A stretch of 14,777 nucleotides of DNA. Source: JBCBZH01 sp039815415. Its GTDB lineage: Bacteria; Bacteroidota; Rhodothermia; Rhodothermales; Rubricoccaceae. Both the position numbers and the translations under genes were made by a program. The stretch is taken from assembly GCA_039815415.1 (NCBI GenBank), contig JBCBZH010000084.1, positions 1 to 14,777 of the forward strand, read 5' to 3'. The notes below the pieces were generated by a model. That model did no database searches and was not told where the DNA came from. It saw only the letters and a list, made by a program, of their open reading frames with translations. Of the stretch, positions 1 to 7,043 are shown piece by piece (position 1 is the first letter of the stretch; the number at the start of each line of letters is the position of its first letter).

Positions 1-34
<34 letters not shown>

Positions 35-904
35 GTGCCTACGCCGTTTCCCTACGCCATCGCCGACCTTGGCCTGTCCGATACCGACCGCGCTGCCGCT
101 CACCCGGACCTTTACGCCGACTTCGTCGCCATCGTCCGGCGGCTGCGCCGCGAGTGCCCATGGGACCGCGAGCAAACGCACGACTCGGTCAAGCACCTCA
201 CCATCGAAGAAGCCTACGAGATGGTGGAAGCCATCGACGCAGGTAACACCGACGAGCTGGCGAAAGAACTCGGGGACCTGTTCTTGCACGTCCTCTTCCA
301 TGCCCACATTGCCGAGACTGAGGGTACGTTCGACATCGCTGATGTGATGCGGGCGGAGATGACCAAGCTGGTGCGGCGCCATCCGCACGTGTTCGGGGAC
401 GAGGTGGTGAGTGGCACCGGCGAGGTGCTGCGCAACTGGGAGGCCATCAAGCGGGCTGAGCGCGAGGAGGCGGGGAAGGCAGTGACTGCTCCATCGGTCC
501 TAGATGGTGTCCCGGAGGCACTGCCTGCGTTGCTTCGCGCCGAGCGGGTTCAGCAAAAGGCGGCTGCGGTCGGGTTCGACTTTCCTACGCCGGAGGGAGC
601 GTGGGCCAAGGTCACAGAGGAGATTGCCGAACTCAAAGCCCTTGCAGACGCCAGCGCGTCGCCGGAGGCTCTTGAGGATGAACTGGGGGACGTGCTGTTT
701 GCCGTGGTCAACTATGCCCGGTTGAAGGGCATCGTGGCGGAGAATGCGCTCCGGCGGACGCTGGGCAAGTTCACGCGGCGGTTTCAGGCCGTCGAGGCCG
801 AGCTGGCGGGGCAGGGGCGCACGCCTGCAGACGCCTCGCTCGACGAGATGGACGCCCTGTGGGACGCGGCGAAGGCTGCGGAACGGGATCCTGCCAGATC
901 GTAG
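35..904 (+). CDS. mazG: MazG nucleoside triphosphate pyrophosphohydrolase
   Basis: Cytoplasmic enzyme that hydrolyses (d)NTPs to NMP and pyrophosphate, cleaning the nucleotide pool. The 289-aa product has the tandem two-domain build of full-length MazG (E. coli about 263 aa). Domain 1 shows CPWD (41-44), the QTH segment (47-49), the metal-binding EExxE (58-62) and ExxD (78-81), and RHPHVF (115-120). Domain 2 repeats EExxE (195-199) and ExxD (216-219) and ends with the LGKFTRRF-type helix. Both metal sites look intact. The start is uncertain: GTG at 35 directly abuts a heptamer array, no ribosome-binding site is visible, and the frame stays open to the window edge. Conserved sequence begins only near residue 25. 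The gene converges on the 1340-927 gene, with a hairpin between them. Confidence 0.93.
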   Translation: MPTPFPYAIADLGLSDTDRAAAHPDLYADFVAIVRRLRRECPWDREQTHDSVKHLTIEEAYEMVEAIDAGNTDELAKELGDLFLHVLFHAHIAETEGTFDIADVMRAEMTKLVRRHPHVFGDEVVSGTGEVLRNWEAIKRAEREEAGKAVTAPSVLDGVPEALPALLRAERVQQKAAAVGFDFPTPEGAWAKVTEEIAELKALADASASPEALEDELGDVLFAVVNYARLKGIVAENALRRTLGKFTRRFQAVEAELAGQGRTPADASLDEMDALWDAAKAAERDPARS

Positions 905-905
905 G

Positions 906-941
906 CTCGAGCCGGCGAACAGCCGCCTACGCCAGCTCGGG
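906..941. terminator. Convergent-gene stem-loop built from repeat-core halves
   Basis: CTCGAGCCGGCG (906-917) and CGCCAGCTCGGG (930-941) pair over a 12-nt loop with one C-A mismatch and one G-U wobble. The stem starts one base after the mazG TAG and overlaps the last codons of the minus-strand gene, so it could end transcripts from both sides. There is no T-run. Both arms are near-copies of the 12-mer found elsewhere in the window, so this may equally be an inverted pair of that repeat. Confidence 0.5.
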
Positions 942-1340
942 CAGGGCGTCGATCCCGAGAAGGCCTGCGGCTTCTTCCGACGTTTGCACCACCACGATCT
1001 CGCGTCCGAATGGCCGCACCATCCGCGCATAGAACTGGAGCGAGTACCGGATCATGGGCCGGTCCACGATGATCACCGTGCGCGTCCCGTTGAGCCGCTC
1101 CTTCAGCTCCGTCTCAAGGGTCTGGAACTTGGGGAGGTCCGACGGCACGAGGTCGATCACGCCAGCCTGGCGCATGTCCCACACCTCTGTGAATCCCGGC
1201 TGCCAGTCCTCGTGGTAGGCGATCGCGCGGCCTACCTCGACGATGGTCTCACCCTTGACGTCGGTTCGAAGCTGAGCCACTGCGAACCGCTGCTCCGGGA
1301 AGCAGGCTAGCGCAAAGTCCGTGCTTCCAGAGGAACTCAT
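927..1340 (-). CDS. Hypothetical STAS/SpoIIAA-like single-domain protein
   Basis: 137-aa soluble protein with no signal peptide or membrane segment. The centre has the pattern I recall from small STAS/SpoIIAA-like proteins: a helix and strand ending in QPGFTEVWDMRQAGVIDL (47-64), a helix (71-84), a strand with TVIIVDR (88-94), then a helix and strand with EIVVVQTSEEAAGLLGI (114-130). Such proteins are often regulatory or lipid-binding, but no specific role can be given. The ATG overlaps the hisB stop by 4 bp (ATGA), so it is probably translated by coupling from hisB. Family assignment rests on pattern memory alone. Confidence 0.75.
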   Translation of the reverse strand: MSSSGSTDFALACFPEQRFAVAQLRTDVKGETIVEVGRAIAYHEDWQPGFTEVWDMRQAGVIDLVPSDLPKFQTLETELKERLNGTRTVIIVDRPMIRYSLQFYARMVRPFGREIVVVQTSEEAAGLLGIDALPELA

Positions 1341-1942
1341 AGGGTGTCTTTAGTGCTCGGCGTCCGGTCTCCCGACGCATCGCGCGCAATCGCGTTCCGC
1401 AAGGCCCGCCCAGTCGCCTTGAACACGGCCTCGATCTTGTGGTGATCGTTATCGCCTGCGAGAATGGAGATGTGAAGCGTGAGGGCCGCATGCTCGGCAA
1501 CGCTCCACCAGAAATGGCGCACCAGTTCGGTGGAGAGATCGCCGACGCGCTCGCGGGCGAACGTCCCGTCGAAGACGAGGAATGCCCGGCCAGAGAGATC
1601 GATCACGGACCGGGCAAGTGCCTCATCCATTGGAACATAGGCGTGTCCGTATCGTGCGACAAACGCTTTGTCCCCGAGGGCTTCGCGAAGTGCCTTCCCG
1701 AGAACGATACCCACGTCCTCAACGGTGTGATGATCGTCCACATGCAGGTCGCCGGACGCCTTCACCCGAAGCCCCAGGCCCCCGTGGCGCGCGAACAGGT
1801 CTAGCATGTGGTCCAGAAATCCGACTCCCGTTTGGTTCTCGTAGCTCAGCGCCTCGGGGTCGAGGTCCACCTCAACCGTCACCGATGTTTCGGCAGTTGT
1901 GCGCTCGATGCGCGCACGCCGTGGGAGAAGAGCGGAACTCAT
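1337..1942 (-). CDS. hisB: Imidazoleglycerol-phosphate dehydratase
   Basis: Dehydrates imidazole glycerol phosphate to imidazole acetol phosphate in histidine synthesis, in the cytoplasm. The 201-aa product is the monofunctional dehydratase, without the N-terminal phosphatase of the E. coli HisB fusion. Family signatures include GFLDHMLDLF (41-50), the metal-binding DDHHTVED (69-76) and GDNDHHKIEAVFKA (163-176). I chose the ATG at 1942; a TTG two codons upstream is also in frame but less likely. No Shine-Dalgarno sequence is visible. A TAGATTTG box ends 3 nt before the ATG, so the mRNA could be leaderless. No other his genes are in the window. The stop overlaps the start of the STAS-like gene, suggesting a two-gene operon. 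Confidence 0.95.
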   Translation of the reverse strand: MSSALLPRRARIERTTAETSVTVEVDLDPEALSYENQTGVGFLDHMLDLFARHGGLGLRVKASGDLHVDDHHTVEDVGIVLGKALREALGDKAFVARYGHAYVPMDEALARSVIDLSGRAFLVFDGTFARERVGDLSTELVRHFWWSVAEHAALTLHISILAGDNDHHKIEAVFKATGRALRNAIARDASGDRTPSTKDTL

Positions 1943-1945
1943 ACC

Positions 1946-1953
1946 CAAATCTA
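1946..1953 (-). promoter_or_regulatory. Candidate -7 box TAGATTTG for hisB
   Basis: On the minus strand TAGATTTG matches the Bacteroidota -7 consensus TAnnTTTG exactly. It ends three bases before the hisB ATG, which would put the transcript start at or next to the start codon. No clear -33 TTG element is seen, so a chance match is possible. Confidence 0.4.
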
Positions 1954-1987
1954 CCCCGCCTGTGACCCTCGGAGGGTGCTGGGCGGC

Positions 1988-1995
1988 TAGTTTTG
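1988..1995 (+). promoter_or_regulatory. Candidate -7 box TAGTTTTG for the lipoprotein gene
   Basis: TAGTTTTG is an exact TAnnTTTG match 25 nt before the ATG at 2021, the same spacing seen at several other genes here. A -33 element is not evident. The divergent hisB promoter lies about 35 bp away. Confidence 0.55.
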
Positions 1996-2020
1996 TGCTT
2001 CGTCCCCCTCATCGTGAATC

Positions 2021-2548
2021 ATGGCTCGCTTTCTCTGGCTCGTTTGTGCCGTTGCACTGGTCTCTCTCTCCGCCTGCGATACAGGCGATGGCATTCCGCG
2101 CGGCGTCGAGATTTATCAAGTCGTTATCGAAGACACGCCGCTGTTCCAGCCCAATGGCGAGCGCTGGGATGGAGGCTTGATTCCGTCAGGGCCAGATGTG
2201 TACTTCCTGCTGGTGGACCGCAGCGGCAACATCTTGCTCAACACCGATGATGAAGAGTTTAACCGAGATGTGAGTGGGGACGGGGTCGGCAACTACACCG
2301 ACATCGGCGGACCGGACTTCCCGCTCGTCTGGGACCTCGATCCAGACTTCTACCTGCCGGGCTTCGACCGTTCGTTCGAGATCATCGTCAAGGATGATGA
2401 TCCGACTACGAGTGACGACGAGATGGACTTCACGGAGTCCTTCACCTTCCGCAGCGATGATGCGCCGCTGGACCTCGATACCGACCTTGTGGTGCGTAGC
2501 CCAAGCGGCGAGACGACCGTGCGGATCCGCTACCGGGTTGTGGACTGA
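2021..2548 (+). CDS. Predicted acidic lipoprotein, possible C2-like beta-sandwich
   Basis: 175-aa protein with a short basic start, a hydrophobic stretch and lipobox LSAC (Cys19), so it is probably lipid-anchored. The mature part is strongly acidic. It has a WDLDPDF segment (104-110) and a DDDP...SDDEMDFTESFTF stretch (125-143), separated by strands, ending in a probable beta-strand IRYRVV. The layout of Asp-rich loops between strands is reminiscent of Ca2+-binding C2-type sandwiches, but I do not recognise a named family. No Shine-Dalgarno is seen at the ATG; a TAGTTTTG box lies upstream. A hairpin 12 nt after the stop may end the transcript, so the gene is probably monocistronic. Confidence 0.8.
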   Translation: MARFLWLVCAVALVSLSACDTGDGIPRGVEIYQVVIEDTPLFQPNGERWDGGLIPSGPDVYFLLVDRSGNILLNTDDEEFNRDVSGDGVGNYTDIGGPDFPLVWDLDPDFYLPGFDRSFEIIVKDDDPTTSDDEMDFTESFTFRSDDAPLDLDTDLVVRSPSGETTVRIRYRVVD

Positions 2549-2560
2549 CCGGGCCGAGAA

Positions 2561-2580
2561 CGAGCGCTCTCTCTCGCTCG
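2561..2580 (+). terminator. Possible stem-loop terminator after the lipoprotein gene
   Basis: CGAGCG and CGCTCG form a perfect 6-bp stem around an 8-nt CT-rich loop, 12 nt past the TGA. No T-run follows. Confidence 0.4.
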
Positions 2581-2651
2581 AGGCACGCACTTGAGGGAGT
2601 GGGGGGCTTCGCCGTTGCAGGCAGCGCCGCTACAGGTGTTCCCTCCAGGCT

Positions 2652-2663
2652 CTCGAGCTGGCG
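2652..2663 (+). repeat. Dispersed repeat core CTCGAGCTGGCG
   Basis: Exact copy of the 12-mer in the 216-bp gap between the lipoprotein gene and recQ. No heptamer tract is attached here and no gene is visible in the gap. Confidence 0.7.
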
Positions 2664-2679
2664 AACAACTCTGGTCCAT

Positions 2680-2697
2680 CTGACACACGCCTGTCAG
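2680..2697. promoter_or_regulatory. Perfect inverted repeat upstream of recQ
   Basis: CTGACA - 6 nt - TGTCAG, 67 nt before the recQ ATG. It could be an operator or part of a leader hairpin; no regulator is identifiable. Confidence 0.35.
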
Positions 2698-2764
2698 CCT
2701 GTGGCCACACGTTGAAGGAGCCCGCCGCCCGTCGTACCCTCCGCTCTCGCCTGTGCTCGCCTTC

Positions 2765-4945
2765 ATGCCCGCTCCCGCTACCGCTGATCTCTTCGCCTCG
2801 GGCGATGTCGCCAGCGCGTTGCAGGAGCACTTCGGGTTCGACACGCTCCGGCAAGGGCAGGAGGAGGCTCTGCGGCCCGTTCTGGCCGGGCACGACACCC
2901 TCGTGGTGATGCCCACGGGCGCAGGCAAGAGCCTCGTCTACCAACTCGCCGCGCTCATGGGCGAGGGCGTGACGGTGGTCATCTCGCCGCTCATCGCGCT
3001 GATGAAGGACCAGGTGGATGCGCTCCGCCAGCGCGATGTGGCGGCGGCCTACGTCAACTCGTCGCAGACCCAGGCGGAGCAGCGGGAGGCGCTGGACGAT
3101 CTCAAGCGTGGGCGTCTGAGACTGGTCTACGTGGCTCCGGAGCGGCTGCGGGTGCCGTCGTTCGTGCGGGCGCTTCGCGAGGCGCGGGTCGGGCTGTTGG
3201 CCGTCGACGAGGCGCACTGCGTGAGCCAGTGGGGACACGACTTCCGGCCCGACTACCTCGCCATTGGGAGCGCTCGCGAGGCGATGGGCGCCCCGCCGTG
3301 CGTGGCGCTGACGGCCACCGCCACGCCGCGCGTGCAGAACGACATCGCTAGCCAGCTCGGCCTCCAGGACCCCGCCCGAATCGTCACCGGCTTCAACCGC
3401 CCGAACCTCTTCTTCGATGTTCGCTCGACACCCACGGCCAAGCTGAAGCGGCAGGCACTCAGGGCGTTTTTAGATGAACGAGCTGGCGATCCGGGGCTCA
3501 TCTACGTTGCTACGCGGAAGGAGTGCGAGGACCTCGCGCGGTTCCTGCGCGAGGAGGTGGGGCGCCCATGCGAGGCCTACCATGCGGGCCTGCCCGACCG
3601 CGAGCGAAGCGACGTGCAGGAGCAGTTCGTGTCTGCGAGACTCGATCTGGTGGTCGCCACCAACGCCTTCGGCATGGGCGTGGACCGGGCCGACGTTCGC
3701 TTCGTGGCCCACTGGTCGATTCCGTCGAACCTGGAATCCTACTACCAGGAGGCCGGGCGTGCGGGGCGGGACCGCCAGCCCGCCAGCGCGGTGCTGTTCT
3801 ATGCGCCCCAGGACCGCCAGCTCAAGGAGTGGTTCATCGAGCAGGGCGTGCCCACGCTCGACGATCTGCGGCGTGTCCATCGCTACGTCGAGCGCCGGAA
3901 TCCGCTAGGCGCGGTGCGCGACGAGAGTGCGCCGTATTCGGCCACCGATGTCGATTTCGTTGAGGAGATGAGCGAGGCGCTCAAGGTCCACGTCTCGCGG
4001 CTTCCAAACATGCTGAGTCGGTTGCGCCGGGCAGGCGTTCTGTCTGAGCGTGAGGGCGAGATGGGCGCGTCGCGTTGGCGCGCGGAGCGGTGGGACGGGC
4101 GCGCGGTGAAGGGGGCGCTCTCCGCCATCGAGGCGCACCGCGACGAGCAGATGGACAACCTGTTCGGGATCGTGGGCTACGCGCAGACGGGCGACTGCCG
4201 TCGCCGCCGCATCCTCGACCACTTCGGCGACTCTGCTGAGACCGACGTGCCGCCCGAGGTGTGCTGCGACGCCTGCCGCGTCCGTGCCCGCCTGGAAGGT
4301 GCCGAGGCGCCGGACGAGATTCCGGATTGGGACGCGCTTCCCATGAACAGTCGTGTGGCGCTTGGGCTGCTGGATGCCGTCACACGGATGCGCTGGCCGG
4401 TGGGGCGCGTCACGCTTTCCAAGATCCTTGCGGGCTCCAAGGCCAAGGGCATGGAGAAGTACGAACGCCACCCCTACTACGGGCGTCTCCAGATGCTTGG
4501 GCAGTCGGAGGTGGATGGCATCTACAAACAGCTCCTGATGCAGAACTACCTCCGCATGGGCGGCGGCGAGTACCCGGTCGTTGAGCTGACGCCGCGTGGG
4601 GAGCAGGCGCTCGCCCACCGCGAGGCCCTCGAGGTGGAGGTGCCCGCGTTCGGAACGTCCACCAGCTCGAGGTCACGCAGCGTGGGCGCCGCTGCGGCCG
4701 TTGAACTGGACAGCAACGGGGAGGCTCTGTTCGAGCGGCTTCGCGCGTGGCGCACCGCGCTGGCGACCGAGAAGGCGGTCCCGCCCTACGTCATCTTCAG
4801 CGACAAGACGCTCCGCGCGCTGGCGTCGGCTCGGCCCGACTCGGAGGATGCGATGCTCGCCGTCAAGGGCGTCGGCCCGGCGAAATACGAGGCGTACGGG
4901 GAGGCGGTGATGGAGATTGTGGCTGAAAGAGCCAGTAGCCAGTAG
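2765..4945 (+). CDS. recQ: ATP-dependent DNA helicase RecQ
   Basis: 3'-5' DNA helicase of recombination and replication-fork repair. The 726-aa product has all RecQ parts in order. The SF2 motor carries Walker A MPTGAGKS (49-56), DEAH (148-151), TATAT, ATNAFGMGVDR and QEAGRAGRDR. The zinc module uses Cys478, Cys500/501 and Cys504. An RQC winged helix follows, with a C-terminal HRDC domain (about 650-720). It is longer than E. coli RecQ (about 609 aa). I chose ATG 2765; a GTG at 2753 is also in frame. The Ser/Arg-rich linker before HRDC contains a near-copy of the repeat core (4660-4671). The final codons and the TAG stop are supplied by CCAGTAG heptamers, so the natural end may have been altered by the repeat. 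Confidence 0.96.
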   Translation: MPAPATADLFASGDVASALQEHFGFDTLRQGQEEALRPVLAGHDTLVVMPTGAGKSLVYQLAALMGEGVTVVISPLIALMKDQVDALRQRDVAAAYVNSSQTQAEQREALDDLKRGRLRLVYVAPERLRVPSFVRALREARVGLLAVDEAHCVSQWGHDFRPDYLAIGSAREAMGAPPCVALTATATPRVQNDIASQLGLQDPARIVTGFNRPNLFFDVRSTPTAKLKRQALRAFLDERAGDPGLIYVATRKECEDLARFLREEVGRPCEAYHAGLPDRERSDVQEQFVSARLDLVVATNAFGMGVDRADVRFVAHWSIPSNLESYYQEAGRAGRDRQPASAVLFYAPQDRQLKEWFIEQGVPTLDDLRRVHRYVERRNPLGAVRDESAPYSATDVDFVEEMSEALKVHVSRLPNMLSRLRRAGVLSEREGEMGASRWRAERWDGRAVKGALSAIEAHRDEQMDNLFGIVGYAQTGDCRRRRILDHFGDSAETDVPPEVCCDACRVRARLEGAEAPDEIPDWDALPMNSRVALGLLDAVTRMRWPVGRVTLSKILAGSKAKGMEKYERHPYYGRLQMLGQSEVDGIYKQLLMQNYLRMGGGEYPVVELTPRGEQALAHREALEVEVPAFGTSTSSRSRSVGAAAAVELDSNGEALFERLRAWRTALATEKAVPPYVIFSDKTLRALASARPDSEDAMLAVKGVGPAKYEAYGEAVMEIVAERASSQ

Positions 4946-4975
4946 GGAGTGGCCACTGGCAGAGTCGCCAGCTTG
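4932..4975. repeat. Composite repeat, left copy: heptamer tract plus core
   Basis: Period-7 units CCAGTAG, CCAGTAG, GGAGTGG, CCACTGG, CAGAGTC (4932-4966) lead into TCGCCAGCTTG (4965-4975), a diverged reverse-strand core. AGTGGCCACT (4948-4957) is a perfect palindrome. The recQ stop codon (4943-4945) lies inside the second unit. The order heptamers, CA..AG, TCGCCAGCT is repeated in inverse orientation at 5577-5630. Confidence 0.75.
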
Positions 4976-5161
4976 CTATGGCTCGTGGTCGATTGAGGAG
5001 CGAAGGATGGTCGAGATTTCCTTCAGGGCCTTCAGTTGCCCTGAGGCCTTCGCGGCTCGAACGGGTCGGTCTTCTGAAGCGTCCAAAATCAAGTGGCTCC
5101 GTTCGATTCGCTGCTCTATCGCGAGTTCAAGATCTCGAACGATGCGACTCAGTCGCCGCAT
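4976..5161 (-). CDS. Hypothetical small helical protein (61 aa)
   Basis: Not recognised. The 61-residue product is rich in charged residues and looks almost entirely helical (IVRDLELAIEQRIERSHLIL, then QLKALKEISTILRS), with possible coiled-coil character and no signal peptide. The ATG lies 9 nt after the stop of the 120-aa gene, so the two are probably co-transcribed. The stop codon touches the left composite repeat. Being short and without a known domain, it could be a chance ORF, but the tight spacing to its neighbour argues for a real gene. Small partner-protein roles such as toxin-antitoxin are possible but nothing shows them. Confidence 0.5.
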   Translation of the reverse strand: MRRLSRIVRDLELAIEQRIERSHLILDASEDRPVRAAKASGQLKALKEISTILRSSIDHEP

Positions 5162-5170
5162 TTCGCCATC

Positions 5171-5533
5171 TTAGCGTCTTCTGAGACGCTCGTAAGCGGC
5201 AATGAGGGCACGCCAGTCGGAGTCGTTGAAAGCTCTCCGTTTCGATGACACGCGCAGGCAATGGATACGGGCGATTTCGTTCCAATCGTCCTCGAACGTC
5301 AAGGCCAGGGCCGCTCCGGTTCGTTTTTGCTCTACTGCCCAGATGGTTGCTCCCAGAAGAGCGGACAGCATGCCTTCGTCCTCTAGAGAGAAGTCATGTA
5401 GGGTAAGGTCGAGAACAGGCTCCTCGATGGGCGGCGGTGCGATCAGGTCATAGAGGCGAATAGTGAGCTGGAGATCACGGTCGACAATCTCGACGGATTG
5501 GACTACTGAAGGCCGGTCAATTCGCAGAGTCAT
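5171..5533 (-). CDS. Hypothetical protein (120 aa), first gene of a bracketed cassette
   Basis: Not recognised. A soluble 120-aa protein without signal peptide or membrane segment. The N-terminal half alternates hydrophobic residues like beta-strands (VVQSVEIVDRDLQLTIRLYDLI; VLDLTLHDFSLE). The C-terminal half has a conspicuous hydrophobic segment MLSALLGATIWAVE (55-68) and ends in a basic helix AAYERLRRR. The ATG at 5533 has no evident ribosome-binding site. Composition is lower in GC than the neighbours: 68 of 120 bases in 5221-5340, against 39 of 60 in the recQ end at 4861-4920. The gene and its partner lie between inverted composite repeats, which suggests insertion as a unit; that is inference. 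Confidence 0.65.
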   Translation of the reverse strand: MTLRIDRPSVVQSVEIVDRDLQLTIRLYDLIAPPPIEEPVLDLTLHDFSLEDEGMLSALLGATIWAVEQKRTGAALALTFEDDWNEIARIHCLRVSSKRRAFNDSDWRALIAAYERLRRR

Positions 5534-5576
5534 TGTAGAGTGCGCTTATTGGTCGCCTGCGCCTCGGGCTCCTCAC

Positions 5577-5630
5577 CTCGAGCTGGCGACTGTATGCCAC
5601 TGGCTCCCGCCCACTCGCCACTGGCCTCAC
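5577..5630. repeat. Composite repeat, right copy: core plus heptamer tract
   Basis: An exact core CTCGAGCTGGCG (5577-5588) is followed by ACTGTAT and period-7 units GCCACTG, GCTCCCG, CCCACTC, GCCACTG, GCCTCAC (5596-5630). The stop codon of the minus-strand peptidase (5627-5629) is in the last unit. It mirrors the copy at 4932-4975. Confidence 0.78.
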
Positions 5631-6952
5631 CGCCGAGGAATCAACAGGAGCGCCTCCTGCCGGGGATCGATGTACCACACGGCTTCGCCGTCGAAGTAGG
5701 CGTCCTCTTCGAGGCTGAACCGGACAGACTTGTTGTTCCACTCGGGCACGTCCATGCGCGCGTTCAGCTCGATGGCGTACGCCGTGTGGGGGTAGAGCGG
5801 GTAGTCGCCGCGTCCGGGCACGCCGCCCTGCTGGTCCCAGAGCCCAATGGTCGGCCCGGCAGCGTGGCCGTGAAAGCCGATGGGATGCGTGTAGATGGTG
5901 GCGTTCAAGCCTTCGGCCGCTGAGGCGTCCAGCGCGGCCTTCAGAATGTCGTTGCCACTGCGGCCTGTTTGGAACGCGCTGGTCAGCAGGTCCTGCACGC
6001 GGTTCGCAGCGGCCATGCCAGCCACCAGCCCGGCCGGAGCCTCCGTCTCTTCAGGCCGAAGGACGTACGCAAGCTGCTGCGTGTCCGTGTGGAGGCCGAG
6101 GTACGAGATTCCGAAGTCCACCCACACGAGGTCGCCCGGCTGGATCACGTTGGCATCAGGGCGCCCTGAGAAGTCATCGCCCGCCGTCGGCGCGTCAGCG
6201 CGTTGGACGTCCACGCCGGGGTGGAACCACGTCGTCAGCTCGAGCTGGCGGATACGGTCGCGGTACCACCACGCGAGGTCGTCGGTGGTGGTCACGCCGG
6301 GCGTGATGGCCTTCAACGACAGGCCCTCATGGATGATTGACCGCGCGATGCGCACGATGGTGGGGTACGTCGCCATCTCGGACGCCGTCCGCGTCTCCAA
6401 CCAGCCGACGGCCAGTCGCTCCGCGGACGCAATCCGGTCGTGGTAGCGCTCGGGCAGTGCTGCCAGCAGCGCCTCGTACTCGGTGTCCGTCATCCCGTCC
6501 GCCAGCGCGAAGGTGGACGAGCGGTTGACTCCGATGCGCTCCGGGTCGCGCTCCACGATGATCTCAGCCAGCCGCCCCCATTGGTCGGGTTGCTCCTCGG
6601 GGGTCCAGGCGCGAGGGAAGGGGCCCACGTCATAGCGCGCCACGGCCAGCCGCTCGACGGTCTCGCCATCGTCAGAGAACACGAGCGTCGTGCGCCGCCG
6701 GGCCGCGTGCCACGTGGCGGGCAACATCGTCTCGATCACCGGGTCCTCGTTGTACTCCCGCGCCGAGACGATCCATAGGTCGATGCCCTCCCGCCGCATC
6801 AGTGCGGGCACGACGGTGTCCAGGCGCTCGGCCAGCCACGCGTCCTGCACCTCCGCCCGTTCGCGCATCGACAGGATGCCGGGGATCTCGGATTGGGCCT
6901 GCCCCAACGGGCTGGCGAGGTAGACGAGAGCGAGGAGCGAAACGACGCGCAT
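5627..6952 (-). CDS. Secreted M24-family (Xaa-Pro-type) metallopeptidase
   Basis: Probable exported aminopeptidase P-like enzyme acting on Xaa-Pro peptides in the periplasm; exact specificity is unknown. The start is ATG 6952, which gives a clean signal peptide of about 19 residues ending GQA before QSEI. An N-terminal creatinase-like domain (about 40-190) precedes the pita-bread catalytic domain. Likely dimetal ligands are Asp279 (WVDFG), Asp290 (HTDTQQ), a His in HPIGFHGHAAG (356-366), Glu395 (AIELN) and Glu415/416 (SLEEDAYF). His244 is in FHPG. All expected ligands are present at 441 aa. The upstream DNA and signal peptide closely resemble those of the FKBP gene behind it. The last codons lie in a heptamer tract. 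Confidence 0.9.
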   Translation of the reverse strand: MRVVSLLALVYLASPLGQAQSEIPGILSMRERAEVQDAWLAERLDTVVPALMRREGIDLWIVSAREYNEDPVIETMLPATWHAARRRTTLVFSDDGETVERLAVARYDVGPFPRAWTPEEQPDQWGRLAEIIVERDPERIGVNRSSTFALADGMTDTEYEALLAALPERYHDRIASAERLAVGWLETRTASEMATYPTIVRIARSIIHEGLSLKAITPGVTTTDDLAWWYRDRIRQLELTTWFHPGVDVQRADAPTAGDDFSGRPDANVIQPGDLVWVDFGISYLGLHTDTQQLAYVLRPEETEAPAGLVAGMAAANRVQDLLTSAFQTGRSGNDILKAALDASAAEGLNATIYTHPIGFHGHAAGPTIGLWDQQGGVPGRGDYPLYPHTAYAIELNARMDVPEWNNKSVRFSLEEDAYFDGEAVWYIDPRQEALLLIPRR

Positions 6953-6973
6953 GAGCAACAGAAGGGGGATGCG

Positions 6974-6981
6974 AAAGGGTA
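6974..6981 (-). promoter_or_regulatory. Candidate -7 box TACCCTTT for the M24 peptidase gene
   Basis: Minus-strand TACCCTTT deviates from TAnnTTTG at two positions. It sits 21 nt before the ATG and inside a 12-bp sequence (GTGCGTACCCTT, 6975-6986) shared exactly with the upstream region of the FKBP gene at 7967. Confidence 0.4.
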
Positions 6982-7008
6982 CGCACGCGCTTCGGTTCAG
7001 CGTCGTGT

Positions 7009-7018
7009 CGCCAGCTCG
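7009..7018 (-). repeat. Partial repeat core in an intergenic gap
   Basis: CGCCAGCTCG (reverse strand CGAGCTGGCG) is 10 of the 12 core bases. It lies in the 91-bp gap between the two minus-strand genes, 26 nt after the FKBP gene stop. No heptamer tract is attached. Confidence 0.4.
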
Positions 7019-7043
7019 TTGCCTGTGTCTATGCAGGGTGCGA

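Noticed and set aside
4932..4966. Heptamer tracts as a CRISPR array.
   Set aside because: Units are 7 bp, contiguous and without spacers; no cas gene is present.
4976..5533. Calling the two small genes a toxin-antitoxin pair.
   Set aside because: Size and coupling would fit, but neither protein shows a toxin fold or DNA-binding motif that I can recognise.
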